DNA from: a virus
DNA length: 24,905 nucleotides
Virus record (IMG/VR): IMGVR_UViG_3300000116_000070
Coordinates: 1 to 24,905 of that record
Strand: one strand, 5' to 3'
Shown: piece by piece, positions 7,243 through 15,815 of the stretch
Layout of the letters: each line of letters begins with the position of its first letter
Position numbering within the stretch: position 1 is the first letter of the stretch
Program-made: the position numbers and the translations under genes
Notes under the pieces: model-generated
The model's input: the letters and a program-made list of their open reading frames with translations, nothing else
Database searches by the model: none
What the model was told of the DNA's origin: nothing

Positions 7243-10008
7243 TTAAGCTATTCGTACATATAACGTATATGTTTCGTTTGTTTCACTAGTCGCATCAATC
7301 GTCTCACCAGCAAAGTTTCCAATAAAGTTTCCAAGGTAATCTTGGATGTATTGATCCTCAAAGTTTCTTGCATATTCAATTTGGTAGTTGCCAGTATAAT
7401 CAGTAACATAGTTGCCGGTATATGTTCCTGTGTACTGATTACTATACTCTCCGGTATATAGCCCTGTGTATATACCGGTATATAGCCGTTCGTATGTTGC
7501 ACCTGTATACTGATTCTCGTACGTGGGCCCATCGTAAGGACCACCGGTGTATTGTCTTTGATAAACAGTTGTATAGGTTCGTGTGTAAGTTCCAGTATAA
7601 CCTTTTTCGTAAAACGCTGCAAATGTATTTTGAAATTCATTTTGATATGAGTTAGCAAAATTACCAATATAATTACCAGCATAGTTACCTTGGTACGATG
7701 CTTGTGTATATGCCTTTTCATAAGGCAATCCAAAAGTATTCGTATAGTTAACAGTATAGTTTGTTAAATATCCTATTAGCCTATAATTAATAAAGTTTGT
7801 GCTATAGTTACCAGCATAAAGTCTTGTGTAGTTACCAGCATAGTTGGTTTGAAATTCTTTTTGATAACTCGCTTGGAAATTTCGTATATAATTTGGGACA
7901 TAGTTTGTTAAGAAATTGTTTACAAATTGAGATGTGAAAAGTCTTTGATAACCACCTGTATATGTAACTATATAGTTTCCAAGATAGTTAGTACCAAAAC
8001 CAACGGCTCTGACATAGTTACCAACATATTGCTGGGTTCCTTGATGGTCGTATGTGATAAGTCTAGTATAACTAGCTAGATATCCTGGCGCAATATAATT
8101 TACATTACGTGTATAATTTTTGTCGAAATATCGGAAGCCTATATAATTTTGAAATAGATATCCTTGGAATTGTCGCTCTCCGGTATAGTTTGCTGGAACG
8201 TTACGAAGGTAGAAAAAAAACGCGGCAAATTGTCTCGCATATAGCGCGGTTCTTACCCTGCCATTAAAAAACGCTGGGCCAGTATAATCTGTATTATATA
8301 GAATCTGACTTGAGTAGTATACTGCGGCTCCAGGGCCCGCAAAAGGCCGTGAGCCAATATAAAAGGGTTCAAGAACCCCCGCAAACACGACGGCTTCATT
8401 CCCATAGCCTCTTTGGTAATATAAAGCACCAGCAAAGCTTCCACTAAAGGTTGTTCTGTCATAAGGTACATCTCTTTGGTATGACCCGTCAAAAACTCTA
8501 TTATAATTACCTAGATACGTTACATCACGTGTATAGTTTCTGAGGTAATCCAATGAGAAATCAGATCCTTCAAATGATCTTTCATATGTTACATTGCTGT
8601 CGCTTGTATAGTTCCTTTGATATGCTGGATTACCTTGAAATGTTGGTGCTGTATAATCTTTTGCGTAATCTGTTACGTAGTTAGATGTGTAAAGTCTGGC
8701 ATAGGCACCAGTAAAGTTTCTGTTATAGTCACCAGTATAATTCCGAAGATAATTGCCAGTATATTGTCTTGTATAGTTACGCTGAAACGGTTGAGTGTAA
8801 TTGGATGTGTAGTTTGGAGTAAATGTTCTGTTATAATTGCCAGTATAGTTAGCCTGAGTATATGTTTCTACTCTATCAATTGTATAATTTGTTGTGTAAT
8901 TAGATGTGTAAAGTCTGGCATAGTTATTTTCATACGCGCTGGTATATGGAGTGCTATTAAACGTATTAATGAATACAGATGTGTATCCAATTGTTCTATA
9001 GTTGGTAAATGATGCTGTATAGTTCTTTAAATAGTTTGCAACATACGGTTGTGTAAACGATTCGGCAATTAATCCTGTGAATGCTGTAGAGTATGTTGTA
9101 ATATATGCAGGCGATTGAGTTACTCTTGTATAATCAATCTGGCTTAATTTTGTGTAGTTTGTTGTGTATGCACCTGTGTAAGCATTAGTATAGTTTGCCT
9201 GAAAGTTGGCTGTACTATCTCTTGTGAACACTTGATCGCTGGTTGTCTGCTTGGTGTCGGTAGCAGTTCCGCGAGCTACCCACGTTCCAGGATCTGTTGG
9301 TGCACCAGCTGTTGCACTACGTAATTGATGTTTTCCAATTCCGGAATTTCCAATACGAGTTTTTGCTCTTTGACCAAAAGAAAACTTAATCTGACGGTCA
9401 TTCATTTCTTTGATTTTTATACCAGATCCGCCTGCACTATCTTCAACATACATAGGTTTTACAGCAGTCGGTGCTGTGCCAGATGTTTTACGGTAAATGT
9501 TGTATGTTATTGAAGTACCGTCAGTTCTTGTATCAGTAAATGCAGCTTGTTGAACAGACCAACCGCCTCCAGGAGAGCTTGATGCAATTCTATAAGACCC
9601 TGGATATTCATTTGTAAATACTTTTGTTAAATATCTATCAACAGCTTCATTAAGATCAACATCAGGCATCATTTTGAAGCCAGTTTGAGATGCTGAATCC
9701 ACCCACATTAGAGGAGATAGAATATCCGAATCCGTCTCAGCAGCAGTACCAGTTGTTTGATATATTGTGGTGGTTGTTGTACCAGTTGTAATAGAAGTTG
9801 ATGGGTGAGTACCTACTGGTTGATTAAAGAAAGTGTTATCAAAAGAACCAACAGTATCCCCAAGTGTTGTTCTATTCAGAGAACCAACCTCAGCTGAATC
9901 CCCTTGCCCTAAATGCACACCCACCTGAAAGGCAACGTAGTTTTCTTCAGCAGTAGTTAACTCCTGAATATTACCACTGACGTCTTTTATCTTTAAAGGT
10001 GTTGCCAT
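7243..10008 (-). CDS. Tyrosine-rich tetrapeptide-repeat virion/fibre protein, 921 aa
   Basis: Residues 1-265 form an ordinary N-terminal region, including EENYVAFQVGVHL and a Thr-rich linker, and probably anchor the protein in the particle. From about residue 268 to 900 the protein is made of four-residue units with an aromatic residue (Tyr, sometimes Phe) first and often Asn or Asp last. Typical units are YTGN, YTRN, YTSN and FTGA. The spacing is exact from Tyr388 to Tyr452 (17 aromatics, every fourth residue) and from Tyr839 to Phe899 (16). Occasional five-residue slips such as YDGPT occur. Residues 455-660 are less regular and richer in Gly, Ala and Pro. A short non-repeat tail ends in YTLYVRIA. 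The gene opens a unit headed by an exact late promoter and is followed by modification-type enzymes. I do not recognise a named family for the repeat. A fibre role is inferred from context and length. Confidence 0.85.
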   Translation of the reverse strand: MATPLKIKDVSGNIQELTTAEENYVAFQVGVHLGQGDSAEVGSLNRTTLGDTVGSFDNTFFNQPVGTHPSTSITTGTTTTTIYQTTGTAAETDSDILSPLMWVDSASQTGFKMMPDVDLNEAVDRYLTKVFTNEYPGSYRIASSSPGGGWSVQQAAFTDTRTDGTSITYNIYRKTSGTAPTAVKPMYVEDSAGGSGIKIKEMNDRQIKFSFGQRAKTRIGNSGIGKHQLRSATAGAPTDPGTWVARGTATDTKQTTSDQVFTRDSTANFQANYTNAYTGAYTTNYTKLSQIDYTRVTQSPAYITTYSTAFTGLIAESFTQPYVANYLKNYTASFTNYRTIGYTSVFINTFNSTPYTSAYENNYARLYTSNYTTNYTIDRVETYTQANYTGNYNRTFTPNYTSNYTQPFQRNYTRQYTGNYLRNYTGDYNRNFTGAYARLYTSNYVTDYAKDYTAPTFQGNPAYQRNYTSDSNVTYERSFEGSDFSLDYLRNYTRDVTYLGNYNRVFDGSYQRDVPYDRTTFSGSFAGALYYQRGYGNEAVVFAGVLEPFYIGSRPFAGPGAAVYYSSQILYNTDYTGPAFFNGRVRTALYARQFAAFFFYLRNVPANYTGERQFQGYLFQNYIGFRYFDKNYTRNVNYIAPGYLASYTRLITYDHQGTQQYVGNYVRAVGFGTNYLGNYIVTYTGGYQRLFTSQFVNNFLTNYVPNYIRNFQASYQKEFQTNYAGNYTRLYAGNYSTNFINYRLIGYLTNYTVNYTNTFGLPYEKAYTQASYQGNYAGNYIGNFANSYQNEFQNTFAAFYEKGYTGTYTRTYTTVYQRQYTGGPYDGPTYENQYTGATYERLYTGIYTGLYTGEYSNQYTGTYTGNYVTDYTGNYQIEYARNFEDQYIQDYLGNFIGNFAGETIDATSETNETYTLYVRIA
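7290..9205 (-). repeat. 12-base coding repeat tract (tetrapeptide units)
   Basis: The DNA repeats with a 12-base period matching the tetrapeptide repeat of the overlying gene. Variants of gta-tag-tta-cca and gtg-tag-tta-gat recur on the plus strand, for example at 7390-7490, 8690-8840 and 8880-8930. Units are diverged rather than identical, so the tract is old or under selection at the protein level. The middle (about 8030-8650) is the least regular. Confidence 0.75.
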
Positions 10009-10045
10009 ACTTTATAATACCTAACAATAATCTATAATACAACAT

Positions 10046-10053
10046 TATTTATA
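10046..10053 (-). promoter_or_regulatory. T4-type late promoter
   Basis: The minus strand reads TATAAATAATGT, an exact late -10 word. It lies 37 bases upstream of the ATG of the tyrosine-repeat protein (10008). The same 12 bases occur at the promoter at 22027-22034. The space to the start codon is A+T-rich with a weak AGG as the possible ribosome-binding site. Confidence 0.8.
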
Positions 10054-10060
10054 GTTATTT

Positions 10061-10171
10061 TTAGGAGCCTTGTAATGCTTCATCTTGCGCTTTTAGATCC
10101 TTAACAGCCTCAACAAGAAGACCGATTACCTGAGTATAATGTATTCCTATATCTCCAACACCTTCAGGCAT
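10061..10171 (-). CDS. 36-residue micro-ORF resembling an S74 chaperone C-terminus
   Basis: This ORF begins with ATG at 10171, 3 bases after the stop of the S74 fibre, with GGAG about 6 bases upstream, and ends in TAA at 10061. Its middle (HYTQVIGLLVEAVKDLKAQ) closely resembles the last helix of the fibre's own chaperone domain ([19 protein letters not shown]). It therefore looks like a detached copy of the chaperone's C-terminal trimeric coiled coil. It may be a translated micro-protein coupled to the fibre, or the leftover of a second fibre lost by deletion. The ribosome-binding site and tight spacing favour translation. It sits just upstream of the next late promoter. Confidence 0.6.
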   Translation of the reverse strand: MPEGVGDIGIHYTQVIGLLVEAVKDLKAQDEALQGS

Positions 10172-10174
10172 TTA

Positions 10175-13100
10175 TTACTCCTTCATTAACCTTATTTCTT
10201 CTCTAAGATCATCTATTTGTTCCTGTTGCTCTTTCATACCCTCAATCAGCAATGCGACAATTTTGTGGTATTCAACAGCTTTGGTTCCATCATCTCTTTC
10301 TCTGACAACTTCAGGAAGAACCTTTTCCACTTCTTGTGCAATAACACCTACATCACGTTTGTGAACAAAGTAGCCATCTTCACCACCGCGCTTCTTAATA
10401 TGATCGTCAGTCCAATCAAAGAATACACCTCTAATCGAATTAATTTTATCGAGAGCGTCATTTATTTCTTCAATGTTTTCTTTTAATTTAATGTCCGAAC
10501 TGTGGAAAGATGTAATATCACCAGTTGCTCTAATCTCGTTATCAACAATTGATCCAGTTGAATCGCCAACATAGAGACCTGTACTGATTACCTGCCCACC
10601 TTCTTTAAAGATAGTGCTCAACGCTGAATCTCCAGCATATTGAGTATAAATCTTCATATGTGCGTCTTCGGTAATATTGCTAACGTCAAGCACTTTACCT
10701 TCTATAGACATCATATGATGATAATCACCTGCGGAATTTCGAGCAGTCCATTTATGAGCTACCAATAAATCATTGTCTTGAAAATTGGTTTCGCGTACTC
10801 GGAATTCGACCGATTGTTGATTTATAGTAGTGCTTCCAGCTCCACCAGCGTCAAAAATAAACTCTCCTTTGTTAGTCGATGATGGACTCGTAAGATCACC
10901 TGCCACCAAATAAACTTTACCACCATCACCCTCTGAAGCCTGAAGATAAAGATCTTCAGCGGTACCAGCCTTGATGTTCATATTACCGGAGCTTTGGAAT
11001 ATAGTGTTTGCCACACTATTCACGTCTATATAAGCAGCACTACTAGTCAAAGTTGATGTTGCAGAATTACTAAAATAAATCCTGGCATCATCGGTGTGAA
11101 GCCAAATGTCCCCATCGAGGTTTGTTATGTGCAGGTCTTTGCCACTTGGACCGTCCGGACTACTAAATGCAATCCAACAATCGCCAGCATTTGTAGCAAA
11201 TGGAGTACCATCTGGAACTGTGATTGCTAATGTTCCGTAATCGTCGGCTCTACCTTCATTATACCAGTTTTGAAGTGAGAAGTATGAGTTGTCTCCTCCT
11301 GAAGCAAACAAGGTTTCTGGCGCGCCACCACCAGTACCAGTTTCACCTATATAGATTGCAGTTCCACGTTCACTACCAAGTATAAGATCACTGGTATTCC
11401 CAGTTCGCACTGATTGAGCTGTTAAGGTACTAAAATTAAGACTATCGACCATATCTCTTAGCTCAGATGAATCTAAACTAAAAGTTGTACCAGTTAAATT
11501 AAGTCCAGTTCCAGCAGAGTATGTTGTGTTATTATCTGTCCACGGAACATTAACAACTGCTTGCCCATCTGAATTTAGCTGAATGCCATATGTCTTACCA
11601 GCGGTTGTTGTTACTGAATTGGCCGCTTCTGATTGGTCTGTATCACTGAACAGCTCAATACCACCACGCGTGGTTGAGGTAGCTTCTGGAAGGGAATATA
11701 CCGTATCATTATCTTCCCAAGGAACATTAACAACTGCTTGACCGTCACTGTTCAACTGTATTCCGTATGTTCTACCTGCAGTAGTCGTAACCGATTCAGC
11801 AGCAGTTGATTGGTCTGTATCACTGAACAGTTCAATACCACCTCTAGTAGTTGAAGTGGCTTCTGGTAACGTGTAGATCGTATCAGTATCATCCCTCCAG
11901 TCTGGATTACCGCTACCGTCTGTTTTCCAAACCTTGTTAGCCTGCCCGCTACCTGAAGTAACGTAGCCTTCTTGTGAAGAAGTGTTTTGTTGCCATGTGT
12001 CTGTATCAACTACTGTTTCTGACGCAGTTGCAAAACCTGTAACGTGACCATAAGAGTCAATTGTAACGTCTTGGATATATGTGCGGCCGGTGTTTTCAGA
12101 TGAAATAGCAACTGTTGTTGCGTGGCCAATTCTACCAGCTGATGAATCGTATGTTAGAGCATCAGTAACATTAAGGAAATCTGTTGTGAAGATTCGGTGT
12201 GTATCTCCAACAAGACCTGCTGCCCAATAATCACCAGCTTCATTCCAGTTGACTACAGCGCTGTCGTTGCTTGGTCTATCAACAGCAATGCCAGCCCTAT
12301 TAGCATTAGCTACAACAACTCCATCATTAACAACGGTAAAGCTATTAGCATTTCGAGTTTGACCAACTGTTGTAAAGGTACCAAAAACAGTAAATCCAGC
12401 ACGAGCTATTATTTCATCAGTAACGTCTGCAACACCACCGACTTGCAAATTGCCTGTGATATATGCACTGTCATTAACAAGTAAGCTCTCAGATAAAATT
12501 ACCTCATTATTGGTAATTTGAATTCTATCTGTACCACCTGTCTGTAAGTCGATAGTATCAGTACCAAATCCAAGATATGTGTTTGTATCACCATCATGAT
12601 ATAACTTATCACGAAGATAAATGTTAGCAACATCATTGATATCGTTAGCTTGAAGTTCGAGTGTATCGCTAATATACACTTGCTCAGCGCCTGTAAACGA
12701 TTGAATCTGATCTACTTTGAGCGTTCCACCAACATCCAAGTCGCCTGTAATATATGCACTATCTCGAACAGTAATCTCACCAGCAAAAACTGTGTCCCCA
12801 CCAATTGTTACGTTACTGCCAACATCTAAGTTGCCTGTGATATACGCACTATCCTCAATTGTAAGAGCTTCTGTTGATTTAAGACCGTTGGTAGTATCCC
12901 AAGTTAATTTGCTATCATCTTGTAGTTCACCACTTGTACCAGCGATTACTACACGACCACTTGTTAGGTCAGAAACAGCTGCGGATGCTAGTGTAGCAGC
13001 CGTCCCAACAGTTAAGCTAGCACCAACATCCAAGTCGCCTGTGATATACGCACTATCTTGAACAGTGATAGTGTTTAAGAACTTTGTATCACCACCAACT

Positions 13101-13894
13101 TCTAAGTCACCAGTAATCGTAGCACTATCTGCTTCTAGACCTGTTGTATTAATACCTGGTCCATCCTTATGGATAGTAGTCGAACCAACTGTTAAAGTTG
13201 TGCCATTGAACGTAAAGTTAGTATCGTCTTCTAGTTCGCCACTAGCTCCAGCAATAATAACTCTGTTGTTAGTTAGATCAGAAACCTTTAAAGTACCAAT
13301 AGTCGCACTATCGGCCGCTAGTTCATCAGCATTTACAGTACCATCAAAGTACCCATGACGCCATTCTTTTGAAGAAGACCCCAAATCGTAATCATTGTTA
13401 CCATCAGGAATAATACTTGAATTAACTTCACCCGTTAGTGTAATTGTATCTGTTGATGCATCACCAAGAGCAATATTGTTATCAGCACCTGCTTTGAATG
13501 TTACTTGGCCATCAACAGTCAGTGTACCAGACATTGTAGCGTTGCCGCCAACATGTAAATTAGTATCTACCTGTAAATTGCCTCTTACGATATTAGTTGC
13601 AGAACTATCTGATAATGTGGCTCTGGGGGAAAGAAGTTCTGTATTATTAATTGAATCTAAACGACCATCTAACTCAGCAATAGCTCCTGATACAGTACTT
13701 GCGGTTGTTCCCATTGCACCTGCAGATATTGTACCTAGTTCCGTGTCATGTTCGTTAATTGCAGCTGTTACGTCTGTACCAGTAGTGGTTAGAGTGGATA
13801 CATCTCCAACTGAATCTAGCAACTGATTGAACTTCAATCGTTGGGTATTCAGAGTATCGGATAGATTTAAATTAGGTATTTTTGAATTAGCCAT
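10175..13894 (-). CDS. Long tail fibre with C-terminal S74 intramolecular chaperone, 1239 aa
   Basis: The protein starts [20 protein letters not shown]. It then has many beta-rich units built on [13 protein letters not shown] (residues about 260-490), two tandem 59-residue units beginning [11 protein letters not shown] (676-734 and 735-793), and a large Gly/Ser/Thr-rich shaft. The last 114 residues are a peptidase S74 (intramolecular chaperone) domain: [10 protein letters not shown], then [14 protein letters not shown] and a terminal coiled coil. In this family the Ser of S-D-x-x-L-K with the Lys five residues on forms the cleavage dyad, here Ser1133 and Lys1138. The chaperone drives trimerisation of the fibre and is then cut off. 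The gene overlaps the preceding 71-residue gene by 8 bases. A late promoter word within that gene (14024-14031) could drive it separately. It is probably a major host-recognition fibre. Confidence 0.92.
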   Translation of the reverse strand: MANSKIPNLNLSDTLNTQRLKFNQLLDSVGDVSTLTTTGTDVTAAINEHDTELGTISAGAMGTTASTVSGAIAELDGRLDSINNTELLSPRATLSDSSATNIVRGNLQVDTNLHVGGNATMSGTLTVDGQVTFKAGADNNIALGDASTDTITLTGEVNSSIIPDGNNDYDLGSSSKEWRHGYFDGTVNADELAADSATIGTLKVSDLTNNRVIIAGASGELEDDTNFTFNGTTLTVGSTTIHKDGPGINTTGLEADSATITGDLEVGGDTKFLNTITVQDSAYITGDLDVGASLTVGTAATLASAAVSDLTSGRVVIAGTSGELQDDSKLTWDTTNGLKSTEALTIEDSAYITGNLDVGSNVTIGGDTVFAGEITVRDSAYITGDLDVGGTLKVDQIQSFTGAEQVYISDTLELQANDINDVANIYLRDKLYHDGDTNTYLGFGTDTIDLQTGGTDRIQITNNEVILSESLLVNDSAYITGNLQVGGVADVTDEIIARAGFTVFGTFTTVGQTRNANSFTVVNDGVVVANANRAGIAVDRPSNDSAVVNWNEAGDYWAAGLVGDTHRIFTTDFLNVTDALTYDSSAGRIGHATTVAISSENTGRTYIQDVTIDSYGHVTGFATASETVVDTDTWQQNTSSQEGYVTSGSGQANKVWKTDGSGNPDWRDDTDTIYTLPEATSTTRGGIELFSDTDQSTAAESVTTTAGRTYGIQLNSDGQAVVNVPWEDNDTVYSLPEATSTTRGGIELFSDTDQSEAANSVTTTAGKTYGIQLNSDGQAVVNVPWTDNNTTYSAGTGLNLTGTTFSLDSSELRDMVDSLNFSTLTAQSVRTGNTSDLILGSERGTAIYIGETGTGGGAPETLFASGGDNSYFSLQNWYNEGRADDYGTLAITVPDGTPFATNAGDCWIAFSSPDGPSGKDLHITNLDGDIWLHTDDARIYFSNSATSTLTSSAAYIDVNSVANTIFQSSGNMNIKAGTAEDLYLQASEGDGGKVYLVAGDLTSPSSTNKGEFIFDAGGAGSTTINQQSVEFRVRETNFQDNDLLVAHKWTARNSAGDYHHMMSIEGKVLDVSNITEDAHMKIYTQYAGDSALSTIFKEGGQVISTGLYVGDSTGSIVDNEIRATGDITSFHSSDIKLKENIEEINDALDKINSIRGVFFDWTDDHIKKRGGEDGYFVHKRDVGVIAQEVEKVLPEVVRERDDGTKAVEYHKIVALLIEGMKEQQEQIDDLREEIRLMKE
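11516..11869 (-). repeat. Tandem duplication, two 177-base units in the fibre gene
   Basis: Two adjacent 177-base units (11693-11869 and 11516-11692) encode near-identical 59-residue blocks, each starting [20 protein letters not shown]. They keep strong DNA similarity; for example ggaacattaacaactgcttg occurs at 11544 and again at 11721, exactly 177 bases apart. Confidence 0.85.
12440..13130 (-). repeat. Dispersed direct repeats encoding [12 protein letters not shown]-type units
   Basis: On the plus strand, variants of gcctgtgatatacgcactatc recur near 12450, 12742, 12832 and 13035, with a more diverged copy near 13097. Each marks one beta-rich shaft unit of the S74 fibre. Unit spacing is irregular. 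Confidence 0.7.
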
Positions 13895-14102
13895 TTGTAC
13901 CGTTCTCTAATAATTTCTGCAACATGTTTTTCATTTGCTGAACTTCAGACTTTAGAGTGCTGATTTCCTCTTTATCATTTTTTATCCGTTCAACCATATT
14001 TAAGTGCTGCCTATGTTTATCCTTATTTATATTAACAATCATACCAGTTTGTGTATCCCTCGCGAGGTCTGGATGATCTTTAACAGGCATTAGATTTCTC
14101 AT
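13887..14102 (-). CDS. Small coiled-coil virion-associated protein, 71 aa
   Basis: The N-terminus contains a short conserved-looking segment ([20 protein letters not shown]). The C-terminal 35 residues form a heptad-like helix ([20 protein letters not shown]). Small proteins of this layout sit in the structural regions of marine T4-like phages; their role is not known to me. The start ATG overlaps the stop of the 563-residue gene by four bases (ATGA). Its own end overlaps the start of the S74 fibre by 8 bases, so all three should be translationally coupled. The gene also carries a late promoter word on its coding strand. It may be a connector or assembly factor for the fibre, which is inference. 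Confidence 0.8.
   Translation of the reverse strand: MRNLMPVKDHPDLARDTQTGMIVNINKDKHRQHLNMVERIKNDKEEISTLKSEVQQMKNMLQKLLENGTNG
14024..14031 (-). promoter_or_regulatory. Possible internal T4-type late promoter
   Basis: An exact TATAAATA followed by AGG lies on the coding strand inside the 71-residue gene, 130 bases upstream of the S74 fibre start. It encodes part of VNINKDK. It could boost fibre transcription. Being inside a gene, it could also be chance in A+T-rich DNA. Confidence 0.45.
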
Positions 14103-15790
14103 GATGTAGCAATAATTCTCAGATTGCGGAAGGAAGGTGGGAATGATTCTCTTTGTGAATTCATTGTGATTTTTATCTGATACTGATCAAAAGCATCTAT
14201 ATCAAAGTCATCAAATTGATATTCTTTGAACATAAAATCATCCGCAGAAATCTCTGAGTACGTCTTACCCTGAGTGATTTTTGCTGTTTTACTAAACTCT
14301 GTCCATCCCTGATCTTCTAATTTTGAAGTTTCATCCGCACTGTTGACAGCTCTGTACCAAACAGAAAAGTCAGATTTGATTGGTCTAATTGCATCTACAA
14401 TAACAACTATAGATGTGGAAGAATTTTCCAATTGGTAAGGAACTGTGATATGTTTACTACCTGAAGTACCTCCATCTGCACTTGTTTCAGCAACAAAATC
14501 AACAGTGGAGATAATATTTCTTGTTTGGCTACCAGCATAATTGTCAGAATCTTGATAGTCGATCAAGTATTGTAGCGTGGATAAATGTGCTGCTCCAAGA
14601 TTAAAGTATGGCGCAACATTTGGATTATCCGTCCACATACTAATTGTAAACTTAGAAGATGGATTACCACTCAATCTCAAAGTTTCATTTTCCGCTGTGG
14701 CGAGAAGATGAGGATCAGAAAGTCTAATCATACTATTTGGTGAGATTCTGATGTTACTTGTTGTATTGTATGCAGTTTCATTACCAGCAAAACTTTTTGA
14801 TGTTGTTAGATCAGCTTTTGCCGATAAGTTGGTTTTACCAGGAGTCTGATATTGCAAATTCATAAACAACTCGTTGATAACGTAGTTCTCATTTGCTAAC
14901 AAACCAGTACCACCAGCTCTTATTGATGAGTCAGCTGCCGAATCCATCTTAAATGTATATCCAAATGGATCTGCTGCTGTAATGGTTCTTTGACCAAGAA
15001 TACTACTACCTAAAACACCATTGATAGTATCGCCACTATCAAAACTATTTACACCATCTGAAAACAGTGTTACCTTATCACCAACTTGGAAGCCGTGTCC
15101 TGGATGTCTTACTCTCAAATCAGAATCAGCTTGTGTAAATATCAATGGATCAAATGAATATTTACCTAAACCATCTATAACAGTAGTTTCTGTTAAACTT
15201 TTAAATGGAGGGTTGTCAGCATTCAATACAGCTGTGGCAATTGTTGATGTGTCAAATTGAGCTCTATACGCTTTAAAAGTAATGTCTTTTGATGGATCCG
15301 CTTCCCAAGCAGTTCCTGAAGATGAAGCAAAAAATGCACCTCTTTCAGTGGATGTTGATTGTGTATAAAAAGATGTTAATTTACCATATTTGTATTCAAG
15401 CGTTTCTGCCGTATAAATCTGATATTCGCCTGCAGGAGCAGAAGAATATAATACGAATGATACTAATGTGTTTGCAGGAACATACACAGGCTCTTCAAAC
15501 ACAAATTTGTGTTCTGGTGGACTTGAATAGAAAGTCGTTGTATCTGTCGTAGGACTGTTATCAAAGGAAATACCTGTTCCTGGTCCAGCTGTAACTCTTG
15601 TACCAGGAATATACCTTTTAGTTGAAGGAATACCACCTTCTGTAGTAGGTCTCAGTTCAACTGTAATTGGATATGTGCTACTTACAGAAGCAAAATAGAT
15701 ACCTATTCCTGTGAGAACAGATGCTTCATCCACAACAAAAGTTTGCGCTGTCGGATTAGCCTGTTGTGTTAATTGTAACGCTGCTGTCAT
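14099..15790 (-). CDS. Virion structural protein with fibre-like N-terminal domain, 563 aa
   Basis: Residues 15-33 (AQTFVVDEASVLTGIGIYF) begin a beta domain common in large marine-phage baseplate/fibre proteins. It continues with PITVELRPTTEGGIPSTKRY and VPANTLVSFVLYSSAPAGEY. In related phages this domain often lies in the C-terminal part of a long DUF4815-type protein; here it opens its own gene. The middle has a ligand-like beta region (RVRHPGHGFQVGDKVTL), and the C-terminus (FDIDAFDQYQIKITMNSQRE then [10 protein letters not shown]) is another compact beta domain. The start has AGGAAAT about 8 bases upstream. It begins 25 bases after the 253-residue gene and overlaps the 71-residue gene. 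No catalytic motif was seen. It is probably part of the baseplate periphery. Confidence 0.85.
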   Translation of the reverse strand: MTAALQLTQQANPTAQTFVVDEASVLTGIGIYFASVSSTYPITVELRPTTEGGIPSTKRYIPGTRVTAGPGTGISFDNSPTTDTTTFYSSPPEHKFVFEEPVYVPANTLVSFVLYSSAPAGEYQIYTAETLEYKYGKLTSFYTQSTSTERGAFFASSSGTAWEADPSKDITFKAYRAQFDTSTIATAVLNADNPPFKSLTETTVIDGLGKYSFDPLIFTQADSDLRVRHPGHGFQVGDKVTLFSDGVNSFDSGDTINGVLGSSILGQRTITAADPFGYTFKMDSAADSSIRAGGTGLLANENYVINELFMNLQYQTPGKTNLSAKADLTTSKSFAGNETAYNTTSNIRISPNSMIRLSDPHLLATAENETLRLSGNPSSKFTISMWTDNPNVAPYFNLGAAHLSTLQYLIDYQDSDNYAGSQTRNIISTVDFVAETSADGGTSGSKHITVPYQLENSSTSIVVIVDAIRPIKSDFSVWYRAVNSADETSKLEDQGWTEFSKTAKITQGKTYSEISADDFMFKEYQFDDFDIDAFDQYQIKITMNSQRESFPPSFRNLRIIATS

Positions 15791-15815
15791 TTTTTATTTC
15801 CTATATTGAGGCTTA

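Noticed and set aside
7248-7733. Minus-strand 161-residue frame inside the tyrosine-repeat gene
   Set aside because: It is an out-of-frame reading of the 12-base repeats; any frame of a multiple-of-three repeat stays open easily.
7290-9205. Short regular repeats that could suggest a CRISPR or minisatellite array
   Set aside because: The 12-base period has no spacers and is fully explained by a coding tetrapeptide repeat.
7243-10008. Many Asn-x-Thr sequons as evidence for N-glycosylation
   Set aside because: The sequon count follows from the repeat composition, and oligosaccharyltransferase systems are not expected here. Only the gene context supports modification.
12717-13826. Plus-strand open frames opposite the S74 fibre (also at 8617-9012, 5254-5628 and 22286-22510)
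   Set aside because: They are antisense shadows of repetitive genes, with low-complexity products, no ribosome-binding sites and no recognisable domains.
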